From Hyphomonadaceae bacterium (GTDB lineage: Bacteria > Pseudomonadota > Alphaproteobacteria > Caulobacterales > Aquidulcibacteraceae): a DNA stretch of 64,000 nucleotides. Positions 24,237-32,917 of this stretch are shown one piece after another. The DNA lies in NCBI GenBank assembly GCA_016791425.1, contig JAEUMQ010000023.1:1-64000 (forward strand). Direction: 5' to 3'. Numbering within the stretch: position 1 is the stretch's first letter; every line of letters begins with the position of its first letter. The notes below the pieces were generated by a model that worked only from the letters and a program-made list of their open reading frames with translations, did no database searches and was not told where the DNA came from. The position numbers were made by a program, and so were the translations under genes.

Positions 24237-24568
24237 GCTTTTCTCCTCTTGGCTTGTGCAGGTTTGGCGACAGGCGCGCAGGCGCGACCGGCGCAGCAAT
24301 TCTCGGTCAGAAAGCCGAGCAGCGCGTTCATCCGCGCGAAGTCCGCCGAATAGATCAGCGACCGGCTCTCGCGCTGCTGGGCGATCAGCCCCGCGCGATT
24401 GAGATGCGCGAGATGGAACGACAACGAGGACGGCGCCATGCCCATCGCCTCGGCGATCTCGCCCGCGGCCATGCCCTCCGAGCCAGCCTGGACCAGCAGG
24501 CGGAACACGGCGAGCCGGTGCTCGTGGGCGAGCGCCGACAGCGCGGCGAGGGCATCCGGACTATTCAT
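24233..24568 (-). CDS. arsR: ArsR/SmtB family metalloregulator
   Basis: 111-residue winged-helix repressor: LSALAHEHRLAVFRLLVQAGSEGMAAGEIAEAMGMAPSSLSFHLAHLNRAGLI, with the recognition helix at PSSLSFHLAHL. The C-terminus ends in ENCCAGRAC, a cysteine cluster of the type used by ArsR subgroups to bind As(III), in place of the CxC near the DNA-binding helix. It likely represses its own promoter (24569-24630) and the coupled arsI-type gene. No arsenate reductase or efflux gene follows. Confidence 0.87.
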   Translation of the reverse strand: MNSPDALAALSALAHEHRLAVFRLLVQAGSEGMAAGEIAEAMGMAPSSLSFHLAHLNRAGLIAQQRESRSLIYSADFARMNALLGFLTENCCAGRACAPVAKPAQAKRRKA

Positions 24569-24630
24569 TCGATCCTTCGACTATCATCGAATCTTTGGGC
24601 GGTCAAGGGCCGTATTTCCTTCTGTTCTAA

Positions 24631-25239
24631 TCAGGGCTTGGCGGCGCCCGGCCGCTGCTTCAGAAGCGCGCGACGGAGCGCTTCGCCGATGTGCTCGCGA
24701 TAGCGCCTGGCGCTCCATCTGCGGCCGATCACAAGGTCCTCCCATACGCGCAGCGACAGCATCGACCAGATGAGATCGGCGGCGGTCTCGACATCGAGGC
24801 CGGCGCGCAGGCGCCCTTCCGCCTCAAGTCTTCCTGCGATCGCGCGCGCGCCGCGGCGCCGATCCGCCAATCTGTCCTGCCAGGCGCGGTCGATCTCGGG
24901 ATCCTGCCTGCGCACTGCGTCCATCGCAGACGCGATCGGATAGACGGCCGGGTTCATCTTGATCTGGGACTCGACCGCCGCGGCGAGCGCGGCTTCGCCG
25001 TCCGGCGCCTCCTCGATGGCGCGGATGGCGGGGGCGAGGTTGCGCGTCTCGTCCACGTAGCGGACGAGCGCGAGGTAGAGGTCGGCGCGATCCTTGAAAT
25101 GCAGATAGACGGCCTGGCGCGACACGCCGGCCTCCTGCGCGATCCGTCCCAGACTCGCATCGGCGACGTGCGCGCTCATGAGCTTGACGGCCGCCTCCAG
25201 GATGCGGGCTCTGGTATCGGACGGCGCTGGACTTGACAT
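24631..25239 (-). CDS. TetR/AcrR family transcriptional regulator
   Basis: 202 residues. The N-terminal DNA-binding domain is DTRARILEAAVKLMSAHVADASLGRIAQEAGVSRQAVYLHFKDRADLYLAL; the remaining helical part is the ligand and dimer domain. Its ATG at 25239 lies inside a perfect TTGACA-TGC-TGTCAA palindrome, with a second copy 26 bp further on, so self-repression is very likely. It is divergent from the VOC-like gene at 25333, its probable target. Ligand unknown. Confidence 0.9.
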   Translation of the reverse strand: MSSPAPSDTRARILEAAVKLMSAHVADASLGRIAQEAGVSRQAVYLHFKDRADLYLALVRYVDETRNLAPAIRAIEEAPDGEAALAAAVESQIKMNPAVYPIASAMDAVRRQDPEIDRAWQDRLADRRRGARAIAGRLEAEGRLRAGLDVETAADLIWSMLSLRVWEDLVIGRRWSARRYREHIGEALRRALLKQRPGAAKP

Positions 25240-25273
25240 GCTGTCAACTCGCGGCTACTTGACATACTGTAAA
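25233..25273. promoter_or_regulatory. Two operator-like palindromes between the tetR-type and VOC-like genes
   Basis: TTGACATGCTGTCAA (25233-25247, perfect inverted repeat, overlapping the TetR start codon) and TTGACATACTGTAAA (25259-25273, imperfect) are spaced 26 bp centre to centre. The pattern fits two TetR-dimer sites in the divergent promoter region. Confidence 0.7.
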
Positions 25274-25332
25274 GGCCACAATCGAAGGCCTCCGGTCAAT
25301 CCGTTTCGGGGCCAGTCCCCAGGGAGATATCC

Positions 25333-25809
25333 ATGATCCGCCATCTTTCCTTCGCCGCCGCCGAGCCCAAGCGCGTCGCGGATGCGCTCGCCGAGATCAT
25401 GGGCGGCTTCGTCATTCCGTTTCCGCCCAACCCGGGGGCCTACATGGCCATCGCGCGCGACGCGCACGGCACCGGCGTCGAGGTGCATCCGGCCGACACC
25501 GTGCTCGATCCGCGGGAAGAAGCCCGCTTCCAGCAGGCGCGCGCCGGCACGCCCTATAGCGCGGTGCATTTCGCGCTGTCCGTCGCGGCGGACGCCGAGA
25601 CCATCGCGGCGGTCGCTGCACGGGAAGGCTGGCGCTGCCAGCGGCTCGCGCGCGGCGGCGATTTCGGCGTCATCGAGCTCTGGGTGGAGAACCGCTTCCT
25701 GGTCGAGCTGATGACGCCGGTGGAAACGGCCGAGTACCTGGCGTTCACGGCGCAATTCGCCGACGCAGCCAAGGGGCGCGACCTCATGGCGAGCCACGCG
25801 CCGGGGTGA
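25333..25809 (+). CDS. VOC superfamily-like protein divergent from TetR regulator
   Basis: 158 residues. It opens MIRHLSFAAAEPKRVADALAEIMGG, has VHFALSVAADAETIAAVAAREGW in the middle and VIELWVENRFLVELMTP near the end, which follow the glyoxalase-fold pattern with His and Glu at candidate ligand positions. It appears only distantly related to characterised members. GGGAGAT precedes the ATG. The palindromes between it and the TetR gene imply ligand-induced expression. Function unknown. Confidence 0.7.
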   Translation: MIRHLSFAAAEPKRVADALAEIMGGFVIPFPPNPGAYMAIARDAHGTGVEVHPADTVLDPREEARFQQARAGTPYSAVHFALSVAADAETIAAVAAREGWRCQRLARGGDFGVIELWVENRFLVELMTPVETAEYLAFTAQFADAAKGRDLMASHAPG

Positions 25810-25876
25810 GGGACGCGCCCTATCGGCGGCGGCGGCGATTCATGTAAGGTGCCCCGCGGGTTCACCGGGCGGGGCG

Positions 25877-26770
25877 ATGTCCGAAGTCAGACGAAAGCTC
25901 ACGACCATCCTTGCGGCGGACGCCGACGGCTATAGCCGCGCGATGGAGGCGGACGAGGTGCGCGCGCTCGGCGAGCTCAAGGCCGCGCGCGACGTCTTCA
26001 CCAAGTTCATCCAGCGCCATCACGGGCGGATCGCCAACACGGCCGGGGATGGGCTCATCGCTGAATTCCCCTCCGTGGTGGAAGCCGTGCAATGCGCGAT
26101 CGAAGTGCAGCGCGAGCTCGGCGCGGGAGCGGCGGCGGGCGCGTTGCGCTTCCGGATCGGCGTGCATCTCGGCGACGTGATGATCGATGGCGACGATCTG
26201 CTCGGGGAAGGCGTCAATCTCGCCGCGCGGCTGCAGACGATGGCGGCGCCAGGCGGCATTCTCATCTCGCGGCAGGTTTACGACCAGGTCGCGAAGAAAC
26301 TGTCGGTCGGGTTCGAGTATCTGGGCGAGCGCAAGCCAAAGAATTTCGAGGAGAGCGTCGCAGTCTATGGCGTCGCGTCCACCGAGGCGGGGGAAGCTCC
26401 CCGCGCCAAGCGCGACGCGCGGCCGGCGCGCGCGGCTGCGGCGCCGCCACCTGACCTCAGGGCCAAGCTCATCCGCCGCGCGCAATTCTTGGGCGTGATC
26501 GCTCTGGCGTTCATCGGCATCGATTTGGCGACCGGCGACAGCTTCTGGGCGCAATGGCCGATCCTCGGCATGGCCGGCTATCTCGCGTTCCGCGCCGCCC
26601 CGCTCTTCTCCGGGGGATGGTTCCATCTCGCCTACGCCCGCATCGCGGTGATCATCGGGATCCTTGCCGGCATCAACCTGCTCAGCTGGTCGGGAACCGT
26701 CTGGGTGATCTATCCGGCCGCGGGGCTCATCATCCTGGCGGTGATCGGGCGGCTGCTCGCCAAGAGCTGA
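25877..26770 (+). CDS. Class III adenylate/guanylate cyclase with C-terminal membrane domain
   Basis: 297 residues. The cyclase domain fills residues 5-170: RRKLTTILAADADGYSRAMEADE with the metal-binding aspartates, IANTAGDGLIAEF, and GEGVNLAARLQTMAAPGGILIS. After a linker rich in Ala/Arg/Pro (about 176-198), four hydrophobic segments follow (RAQFLGVIALAFIGID, PILGMAGYLAFRAAPLF, IAVIIGILAGINLLSW, IYPAAGLIILAVIGRLL), similar to a duplicated 2TM module. It probably makes cAMP at the inner membrane; substrate specificity was not resolved. No regulator neighbour. Confidence 0.85.
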   Translation: MSEVRRKLTTILAADADGYSRAMEADEVRALGELKAARDVFTKFIQRHHGRIANTAGDGLIAEFPSVVEAVQCAIEVQRELGAGAAAGALRFRIGVHLGDVMIDGDDLLGEGVNLAARLQTMAAPGGILISRQVYDQVAKKLSVGFEYLGERKPKNFEESVAVYGVASTEAGEAPRAKRDARPARAAAAPPPDLRAKLIRRAQFLGVIALAFIGIDLATGDSFWAQWPILGMAGYLAFRAAPLFSGGWFHLAYARIAVIIGILAGINLLSWSGTVWVIYPAAGLIILAVIGRLLAKS

Positions 26771-26933
26771 TGGGCGCGAAGACGATTGGGGATGCGCGGC
26801 CCTCCCCCATTTGCGCGCCGGCCGGAGACCTCGCCGACTGAAGGACGAGGGGCGGATTGACGGGGCCGCGAAATTGTCTGACGAAAGCGGGCAGCGCCGC
26901 CAGAGCGCGAGGGACGAAGCGCCGGGAGGGACA

Positions 26934-28316
26934 ATGGCGGAGCGCGCCACAGGGGAGGACGCCCTTGCAGAGGGGGCCCTCTACAGCAAAGTCGTGCGGC
27001 GGCTCATCCCGCTCCTCTTCATCTGCTACATCGCCTGCTTCCTCGACCGGGTGAATGTCGGATTCGCCAAGCTGCAGATGGCGCCCGACCTGGCGCTCTC
27101 CGACGCCGTCTACGGCTTCGGCGCGGGCGTCTTCTTCATCGGCTATTTCATCTTCGAGGTGCCCTCGAACCTCGTGCTGCAGAAGATCGGCGCGCGGGTC
27201 TGGATCGCGCGCATCATGGTCACCTGGGGCCTCATCTCGGCGGGCTTCATGTTCACCGGCGACATCCGATGGGGCGGGCTGGCGCAGAGCTTCGGCCTGA
27301 CCGACCCCGAATTCACATTCTACTTCCTCCGTTTTCTGCTCGGCGCGGCAGAGGCTGGGTTCTTCCCGGGCGTCATCCTCTATCTCACCTATTGGTTCCC
27401 AGCCGCGCGGCGGGCGCAGATGGTCGGCTGGTTCATGAGCGCGATCGCCGCCTCCAACGTGCTCGGGGCGCCGATCTCCGGCGCGATCATGCAGTATTTC
27501 GACGGCGTGGGCGCCTGGCGCGGCTGGCAATGGCTCTTCCTGCTGGAGGCGCTGCCGTCGATCGTGATGGGCGTGGTGATCTTCGCGGTTCTGCCCGATG
27601 GGCCGCGCTCGGCGCGCTGGCTCGCGGAAGAGGAAAAGGTCCGCCTCGCGGCGGCCCTTGAAGCCGATGAAGCGGGCAAGCACGCGCTCGGCCGGCGCCA
27701 CTCGTTCCTCGATGCGTTCGCCGATTTCCGGGTCTGGGCGCTCGCGCTCGTCTATTTCTGCATCGCGGGCTCGTTCTATGCGGTGAATTTCTGGATGCCG
27801 ACGATCGTCCAGGAGCTCGGCATCCCGCGCGGCGACTTCCTGCGCGTCGGGCTCATCACCGTCATTCCATGGGGCATCGCGGCGGTCGCGATGGTGCTGT
27901 GGAGCAAGCATTCGGATCGCACGGGCGAGCGGCGCTGGCATGTCGCGGGCGGGCTCCTGGTCGCCATGGCCGGCTTCGGCCTCCTCATGCCTTGGAGCCA
28001 CGATCCGATCCTGTCGATCGTCGCGCTGACGCTCGTCACCGTGGGCTCGCTCTCCGCTGTCGTGACGTTCTGGTCCTTGCCAACGGCCTTCCTCACCGGA
28101 ACAGCCGCCGCAGCCGGCATCGCCTGGATCAACTCGATCGGAAACCTGGGCGGGCATTTCGGGCCCGACCTCATCGGGCGCATCCGCGAGGCGAACAACG
28201 GTGCAGCCGGCGCCGCCTTCCTCACATTGGGCGCGATCGCGCTCCTGGGCGCGCTCATCACCATCGTGCTGCCGAAGACGCAAGCGACGCTTGAGCGCAA
28301 GCCTGCGGCGACCTAA
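26934..28316 (+). CDS. MFS transporter, anion:cation symporter (ACS) type
   Basis: 460-residue inner-membrane carrier with twelve hydrophobic segments. The opening RLIPLLFICYIACFLDRVNVGFAKLQM is the hallmark of the ACS family (tartrate, phthalate, 4-hydroxyphenylacetate and similar organic anions), followed by GYFIFEVPSNLVLQKIGAR and RFLLGAAEAGFFPGVILYLTYWFP. GGGAGGGACA lies before the ATG. The second MFS gene begins 10 bp after its stop, so both probably share one transcript. Substrate likely an organic or aromatic acid. Confidence 0.88.
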   Translation: MAERATGEDALAEGALYSKVVRRLIPLLFICYIACFLDRVNVGFAKLQMAPDLALSDAVYGFGAGVFFIGYFIFEVPSNLVLQKIGARVWIARIMVTWGLISAGFMFTGDIRWGGLAQSFGLTDPEFTFYFLRFLLGAAEAGFFPGVILYLTYWFPAARRAQMVGWFMSAIAASNVLGAPISGAIMQYFDGVGAWRGWQWLFLLEALPSIVMGVVIFAVLPDGPRSARWLAEEEKVRLAAALEADEAGKHALGRRHSFLDAFADFRVWALALVYFCIAGSFYAVNFWMPTIVQELGIPRGDFLRVGLITVIPWGIAAVAMVLWSKHSDRTGERRWHVAGGLLVAMAGFGLLMPWSHDPILSIVALTLVTVGSLSAVVTFWSLPTAFLTGTAAAAGIAWINSIGNLGGHFGPDLIGRIREANNGAAGAAFLTLGAIALLGALITIVLPKTQATLERKPAAT

Positions 28317-28326
28317 GCGTGTCGAG

Positions 28327-29676
28327 GTGAGCGATCTCCTCTCCGGCGGCTACCGCGCCCGCTTCCTCGCGGTGATGCTGCTCGTCAACACGTTCAATTT
28401 CGCCGACCGCGCGATCTTCTCGGCGCTGGGGCAGGCGGTGAAGCAGGACCTGCTGCTGACCGACACGCAGCTCGGGCTTCTTCAGGGCTTTTCCTTCGCG
28501 CTGCTTTACGCCGTCGCCGGCATTCCCATCGGGCGGCTCGCGGAGCGCGGCAGCCGGGTCGGCATCATCGCGGTCGCTGTCACGGTGTGGTCGGGCATGA
28601 CGGCGGCCTGCGGCCTGGCGATGAACTTCTGGCACATGATGCTCGCCCGCATCGGCGTCGGCATCGGCGAGGCGGGCTTCTCACCGCCGAGCTCTTCGCT
28701 CGTGTCGGACCATTTCGGAAGCGACCGCCGCGCCAGCGCGCTGGCGATCATCGCGCTCGGCTCGCCGCTCGGCGCGCTCGTCGGGGCGGTCGGCGGCGGG
28801 CTCATCGCCGGCGAGCACGGCTGGCGCATCGCCTTCTTCGCGCTCGGCGCGCCGGGGCTCTTGCTCGGACTCATCGTCTTTCTCCTGCTCAAGGAGCCGC
28901 AGCGCGGGCTCGCCGACGGCGTCCTCGCCTCCGAACCGCCGCCGCCGATGTCGCGTGTGTTGGCGGCGCTCATGGCCAAGCCGACATTCGTGCACGTCGT
29001 CATCGGCGGCGCAGCGGCGGGTCTCGGCATGAACGCGATCGGCCATTTCCTCGCGCCGTTCCTGGGGCGCGTGCATGCGCTCGACATCCGCAGCGCGGCG
29101 CTGTGGTTCGGGCTCGTCAGTTCCGCATCGCTTGCGATTGGGCTGCTGATCGGCGGGCTCGGCACGGATCGCCTCGCAAGACACGACCGGCGCTGGTCGG
29201 CGTGGGGGCCTGCGATCGGCCTCGCGCTCGCGGCGCCGCTCTATTATTTGGGCTTCCAGCAAGCCGAGCTCTTGCCGGCGCTGGCCTTCATCTTCGGCGG
29301 CGCCATCGCGCTCATCAGCCATTACGGGCCGCTGCTCGGCATCGTGCAGAACCTCGCGCCGCCGCGCGCGCGCGCTTCGGCGGCGGCGCTCGTGGGGCTC
29401 GTGTTCGCAATCTTCGGCGTGGGCCTGGGGCCGACGCTGGTCGGCATCCTCTCGGATCATTTCGCGACGCAATCGTTCGGCGAAGGCTTCGCCGCGGCCT
29501 GTCCCGGCGGGCGCGCGCCTGCAGGCGCGTCGGAGCTCTTCCAGGCCAATTGCGCGAGCGCCTCGGCGGCCGGCATGCGCACTGCGTTCAGCGTCATGGT
29601 GCTCGCCTTCCCGTGGGCGGCGCTGCACTTCCTCATCGCCTCCTTCACCCTCAGGCGCGACCTGCACACCGCTTGA
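28327..29676 (+). CDS. Spinster-type MFS transporter
   Basis: 449 residues. LLVNTFNFADRAIFSALGQAVKQDLLLTDTQLGLLQG and GIPIGRLAERGSR are the spinster-family signature, followed by ARIGVGIGEAGFSPPSSSLVSDHF. The long cysteine-containing extracytoplasmic loop before the last helix (CPGGRAPAGASELFQANCASAS) recurs in alphaproteobacterial members. No ATG is available near the N-terminus; the GTG at 28327 is chosen, with a weak ribosome-binding site, so translation may depend on coupling to the upstream MFS gene 10 bp before. Substrate unknown. Confidence 0.82.
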   Translation: MSDLLSGGYRARFLAVMLLVNTFNFADRAIFSALGQAVKQDLLLTDTQLGLLQGFSFALLYAVAGIPIGRLAERGSRVGIIAVAVTVWSGMTAACGLAMNFWHMMLARIGVGIGEAGFSPPSSSLVSDHFGSDRRASALAIIALGSPLGALVGAVGGGLIAGEHGWRIAFFALGAPGLLLGLIVFLLLKEPQRGLADGVLASEPPPPMSRVLAALMAKPTFVHVVIGGAAAGLGMNAIGHFLAPFLGRVHALDIRSAALWFGLVSSASLAIGLLIGGLGTDRLARHDRRWSAWGPAIGLALAAPLYYLGFQQAELLPALAFIFGGAIALISHYGPLLGIVQNLAPPRARASAAALVGLVFAIFGVGLGPTLVGILSDHFATQSFGEGFAAACPGGRAPAGASELFQANCASASAAGMRTAFSVMVLAFPWAALHFLIASFTLRRDLHTA

Positions 29677-29708
29677 GGGCTTCGCCGCGAGCTTATCCGT
29701 GGACGGAT

Positions 29709-29850
29709 GAATCTCTCCTCACCTCCGAGAGGAGGGAGGCGGGCGCCGGTTCTGCGTTCGACATCCGCGAAATCGCCCGAGCCAAATTCGGCCGACAAGG
29801 TTCACCCCGCCCCCACCTCCTCCCCTCGACGGGGGCGCCTCATTCTGCTC
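29709..29850. repeat. GC-rich intergenic palindromic element
   Basis: Arms CTCCTCACCTCCGAGAGGAG.. and ..CCACCTCCTCCCCTCGACGG enclose about 70 bp between the MFS stop and the quinoprotein gene. It belongs to the same general class of C-rich/G-rich palindromes as the elements at 14453 and 16122 but is clearly diverged from them. It contributes no ribosome-binding site to the next gene. Otherwise nothing is seen in 29677-29960. Confidence 0.5.
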
Positions 29851-29960
29851 CCCAGTCGCAGGGCTCATTTTTGTTCGCGCTGGGTGGAGCGCCACGGACG
29901 CCTTGCCGAAGACCCTCTGCGGCGCCAGAGGAACGCACAAAGATCTCGGGGAGGAAAGAC

Positions 29961-32090
29961 ATGCGTTGGATGCGGATGGCGGCGCTCGCGCTTTGCCTGG
30001 CGGCCCCCCTGGGTTTGGCGGCCTGCGGCCGAAGCGGCCCGGCCAAGGTCGATGCCGCGCGGCTGGCGGGTGCGGAGAGCGAGCCTGGCCAATGGATGAG
30101 CTACGGGCGCACCTATGACGAGCAGCGCTTCAGCCCGCTTTCCCGCATCAATTCCGACACCGTGAGCCGGCTCGGGCTTGCCTGGTTCGCCGACCTCGAC
30201 ACCGCGCGCGGCCAGGAAGCCACGCCGATCATGGTCGATGGCGCGCTCTACGTCTCCACCGCCTGGAGCATGGTGAAGGCCTACGACGCGCGCACTGGGC
30301 GCGAGCTCTGGTCGTTCGACCCGCAGGTCAATCGGGCGTGGGGCGTGCATGCGTGCTGCGACGTGGTCAATCGCGGCGTCGCGGTGTGGAACGGGCGCGT
30401 CTATGTGGGGGCGCTCGACGGGCGGCTCATCGCGATCGACGCGCGCGACGGAACGAAAGTCTGGGAGACGCAGACCGTCGATACTTCGAAGCCCTACACG
30501 ATCACCGGAGCGCCGCGGATCGTCAAAGGACTCGTGATCATCGGCAATGGCGGCGCCGAGCTGGGCGTCCGGGGCTATGTCAGCGCCTACGACGCCAATG
30601 ACGGAACGCTCAAATGGCGCTTCTACACCACGCCCAATCCGAACGGGCCCGACAACGCCGCTTCGGACTCGCAACGCGACCGCATGCTTGCCTCGTGGAG
30701 CCCGCAAGGCGCGTGGCGGGAGACGGGCGGCGGCGGCACGGTGTGGGATTCCATGGCCTACGATCCGACGCTCGATCTTCTTTATATCGGCGTCGGCAAC
30801 GGCGCGCCGTGGAACAAGCAGCTTCGCAGCCCCGGCGACAGCGACGATCTCTTCCTCTCGTCCATCGTCGCGCTCAAGCCGGAGACGGGCGAATACGTCT
30901 GGCACTTCCAGGAAACGCCCGGCGAGACCTGGGACTACACCGCCACGCAGCACATCATGGTCGCGACGCTGAACATCAGCGGCCAGGAGCGGCGCGTCAT
31001 CATGCACGCGCCGAAGAACGGCTATTTCTATGTGCTCGACGCGGCCACGGGCGCGTTCATCCAGGGCAAGAACTACGTGCCGGTGAACTGGGCCACGGGG
31101 CTCGATCCGCAGACGGGACGCCCAAACGTCGTTCCGGCCGCGCGTTTCGCGCAGACCGGCGTTCCCTTCGTGGCGACGCCGGGGCCCGGCGGGGCGCATA
31201 ATTGGCAGCCGATGTCGTTCAACCCTGCGACCGGACTGGTCTACATCCCGGTCAATCTCACGGCGTTCCCGTACATCCCGGAGCGGACGTTCACGGAGCG
31301 CCGCCAGGCGTTCAACACGGGCGTCGATTTCGCGGCCGGCGCGATGCCGCGCGATCCGGCGGTGCGGGCCGGCGCGATGGCGAACACGCAAGGCGCGCTC
31401 ATCGCGTGGAACCCGGCGACGCAAACCGAAGCCTGGCGCGTCGCACGCGACGGACCGGGCAATGGCGGTACGCTCACCACGGCGGGCGGGCTCGTCTTCC
31501 AGGGCACAGCGGCGGGCGAGTTCGCCGCCTATCGCGCCGACAACGGCCGGAAGGTGTGGTCGATGCAGGCGCACACAGGCATCATCGCCGCGCCGATGAC
31601 CTACGACGTCGGCGGGACGCAATACGTCGCGCAACTGGTCGGATCGGGCGGCACGTTCGCGCTGCCGCCGGGCGAGATCGGACGCAAGGGCGGGGGCCTG
31701 CCGAACGTCTCGCGCCTGCTCGTCTTCGCGCTCGACGGCAACGCGACGCTGCCGGCGCCGCCGCCGGTAGCGGCGCGCACGCTCAATCCGCCGCCCTCCA
31801 CCGCGCGGCCGCAAGTCGTGGCGCTCGGACGCCAGCGCTATGCACAATATTGCGGCGTCTGCCACGGGGACGCAGCGGTGACGAGCGGCCTCCTGCCCGA
31901 CCTGCGGTACTCCGCAGCCCTCAATGACGCGGCGCTCTGGAACGGCATCGTGCGCGAAGGGCAGCTGGCGTCCAACGGCATGGCATCCTTCGCCGATGCC
32001 TTGCCGCAGACCGACACCGACGCGGTCCACGCCTATCTCATCTGGCAGGCCAACGAGGACAAACGAGCCGGCGCCGCAGCGCCGCAATGA
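29961..32090 (+). CDS. PQQ-dependent quinohemoprotein alcohol dehydrogenase
   Basis: 709-residue periplasmic enzyme that oxidises primary alcohols or aldehydes. The lipoprotein-like signal peptide ends LGLAAC (residue 22). An eight-bladed propeller with tryptophan motifs follows; the adjacent disulfide Cys132-Cys133 (VHACCDVV) stacks on PQQ. The active-site segment WDYTATQ gives the base Asp325. Thr327 occupies the place where lanthanide enzymes have a second Asp, so a calcium enzyme is predicted. The C-terminal cytochrome c domain has CGVCH at 631-635 and a candidate haem-ligand methionine at 674. GGGGAGGAAAGAC precedes the ATG. It leads the cluster with GST and aldehyde dehydrogenase genes. 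No pqq synthesis genes are in the window. Confidence 0.93.
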   Translation: MRWMRMAALALCLAAPLGLAACGRSGPAKVDAARLAGAESEPGQWMSYGRTYDEQRFSPLSRINSDTVSRLGLAWFADLDTARGQEATPIMVDGALYVSTAWSMVKAYDARTGRELWSFDPQVNRAWGVHACCDVVNRGVAVWNGRVYVGALDGRLIAIDARDGTKVWETQTVDTSKPYTITGAPRIVKGLVIIGNGGAELGVRGYVSAYDANDGTLKWRFYTTPNPNGPDNAASDSQRDRMLASWSPQGAWRETGGGGTVWDSMAYDPTLDLLYIGVGNGAPWNKQLRSPGDSDDLFLSSIVALKPETGEYVWHFQETPGETWDYTATQHIMVATLNISGQERRVIMHAPKNGYFYVLDAATGAFIQGKNYVPVNWATGLDPQTGRPNVVPAARFAQTGVPFVATPGPGGAHNWQPMSFNPATGLVYIPVNLTAFPYIPERTFTERRQAFNTGVDFAAGAMPRDPAVRAGAMANTQGALIAWNPATQTEAWRVARDGPGNGGTLTTAGGLVFQGTAAGEFAAYRADNGRKVWSMQAHTGIIAAPMTYDVGGTQYVAQLVGSGGTFALPPGEIGRKGGGLPNVSRLLVFALDGNATLPAPPPVAARTLNPPPSTARPQVVALGRQRYAQYCGVCHGDAAVTSGLLPDLRYSAALNDAALWNGIVREGQLASNGMASFADALPQTDTDAVHAYLIWQANEDKRAGAAAPQ

Positions 32091-32109
32091 TCGCGCGAAG
32101 GACGGACGG

Positions 32110-32781
32110 ATGATCGATCTCTACACCTCGGAAACGCCGAACGGCTGGAAAGTGTCCATCGCGCTCGAAGAGATGGAGCTGCCCTACGAGGTGCACCATC
32201 TCCGCCTCTCCAAGCAGGAGCAGAAGGCCGACTGGTACCTGAAGCTCAATCCGAACGGACGCATCCCGACGATCGTCGATAGCGAGGCGAACAATTTCGC
32301 GGTGTTCGAGTCCGGCGCGATCCTGCTCTACCTCGCGGAGAAGACCAAGACGTTCATGCCGCGCACGCGAAAGGGCAAATCCATCGTCACCCAATGGCTC
32401 ATGTTCCAGATGGGCGGCATCGGCCCGATGATGGGCCAGGCGAATGTCTTCTACCGCTACGCGCCGGAGAAAATCCCCTACGCCATCGACCGCTACCAGC
32501 GCGAGGTGCGCCGGCTGCTGGAAGTGCTCGACCGGCGCCTGAGCAAGGTGGAGTACCTCGCCGGCAAGGAATACTCGATCGCCGACATGGCCACCTGGCC
32601 CTGGGCCCGCGGCCACGACTGGTCCGGCGTTTCCATCGACGGCCTCGACAGCCTGAAGCGCTGGATCGAGGCGATCCGCGCGCGTCCGGCCGTCATCCGC
32701 GGCATGGCCGTCCCGAAACCGGACGATATGGGAGAGCGCGACCAGAAGACGATCGACGCGGCCCGCAAGATCCTGGTGTGA
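32110..32781 (+). CDS. Glutathione S-transferase family protein (YfcG/GstB-like)
   Basis: 223 residues. The thioredoxin-fold N-terminus is [31 protein letters not shown], with [11 protein letters not shown] and the glutathione-binding [13 protein letters not shown]; the helical C-terminal domain contains the conserved [12 protein letters not shown]. The N-terminal TSETPNGWK resembles disulfide-bond oxidoreductase YfcG. The start lies 19 bp after the quinoprotein stop, suggesting one transcript. A role in detoxifying or cleaving aromatic intermediates fits the cluster but is inferred. Confidence 0.88.
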   Translation: MIDLYTSETPNGWKVSIALEEMELPYEVHHLRLSKQEQKADWYLKLNPNGRIPTIVDSEANNFAVFESGAILLYLAEKTKTFMPRTRKGKSIVTQWLMFQMGGIGPMMGQANVFYRYAPEKIPYAIDRYQREVRRLLEVLDRRLSKVEYLAGKEYSIADMATWPWARGHDWSGVSIDGLDSLKRWIEAIRARPAVIRGMAVPKPDDMGERDQKTIDAARKILV

Positions 32782-32917
32782 ACGCGCTTCCATCTTCACG
32801 CAAACGCGCGTTCTGGCCCTTGCGGGCATGGAAGCGGACCTTAGAATGCGCGCGCCTTCCCCTGGGCGCCCTCAACGCAAATTCAGCCTCCTCGGCCAGC
32901 ATAGGGACCGGACCACA

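Noticed and set aside
29865-32087. 740-residue open frame antisense to the quinoprotein gene
   Set aside because: Arginine- and histidine-rich translation with no family features; a typical by-product of GC-rich codon use opposite a clear gene.
29961-32090. Lanthanide-dependent (XoxF/ExaF-type) alcohol dehydrogenase
   Set aside because: The diagnostic second aspartate after WDY is threonine (WDYTATQ) and a cytochrome c domain is fused, as in calcium quinohemoproteins.
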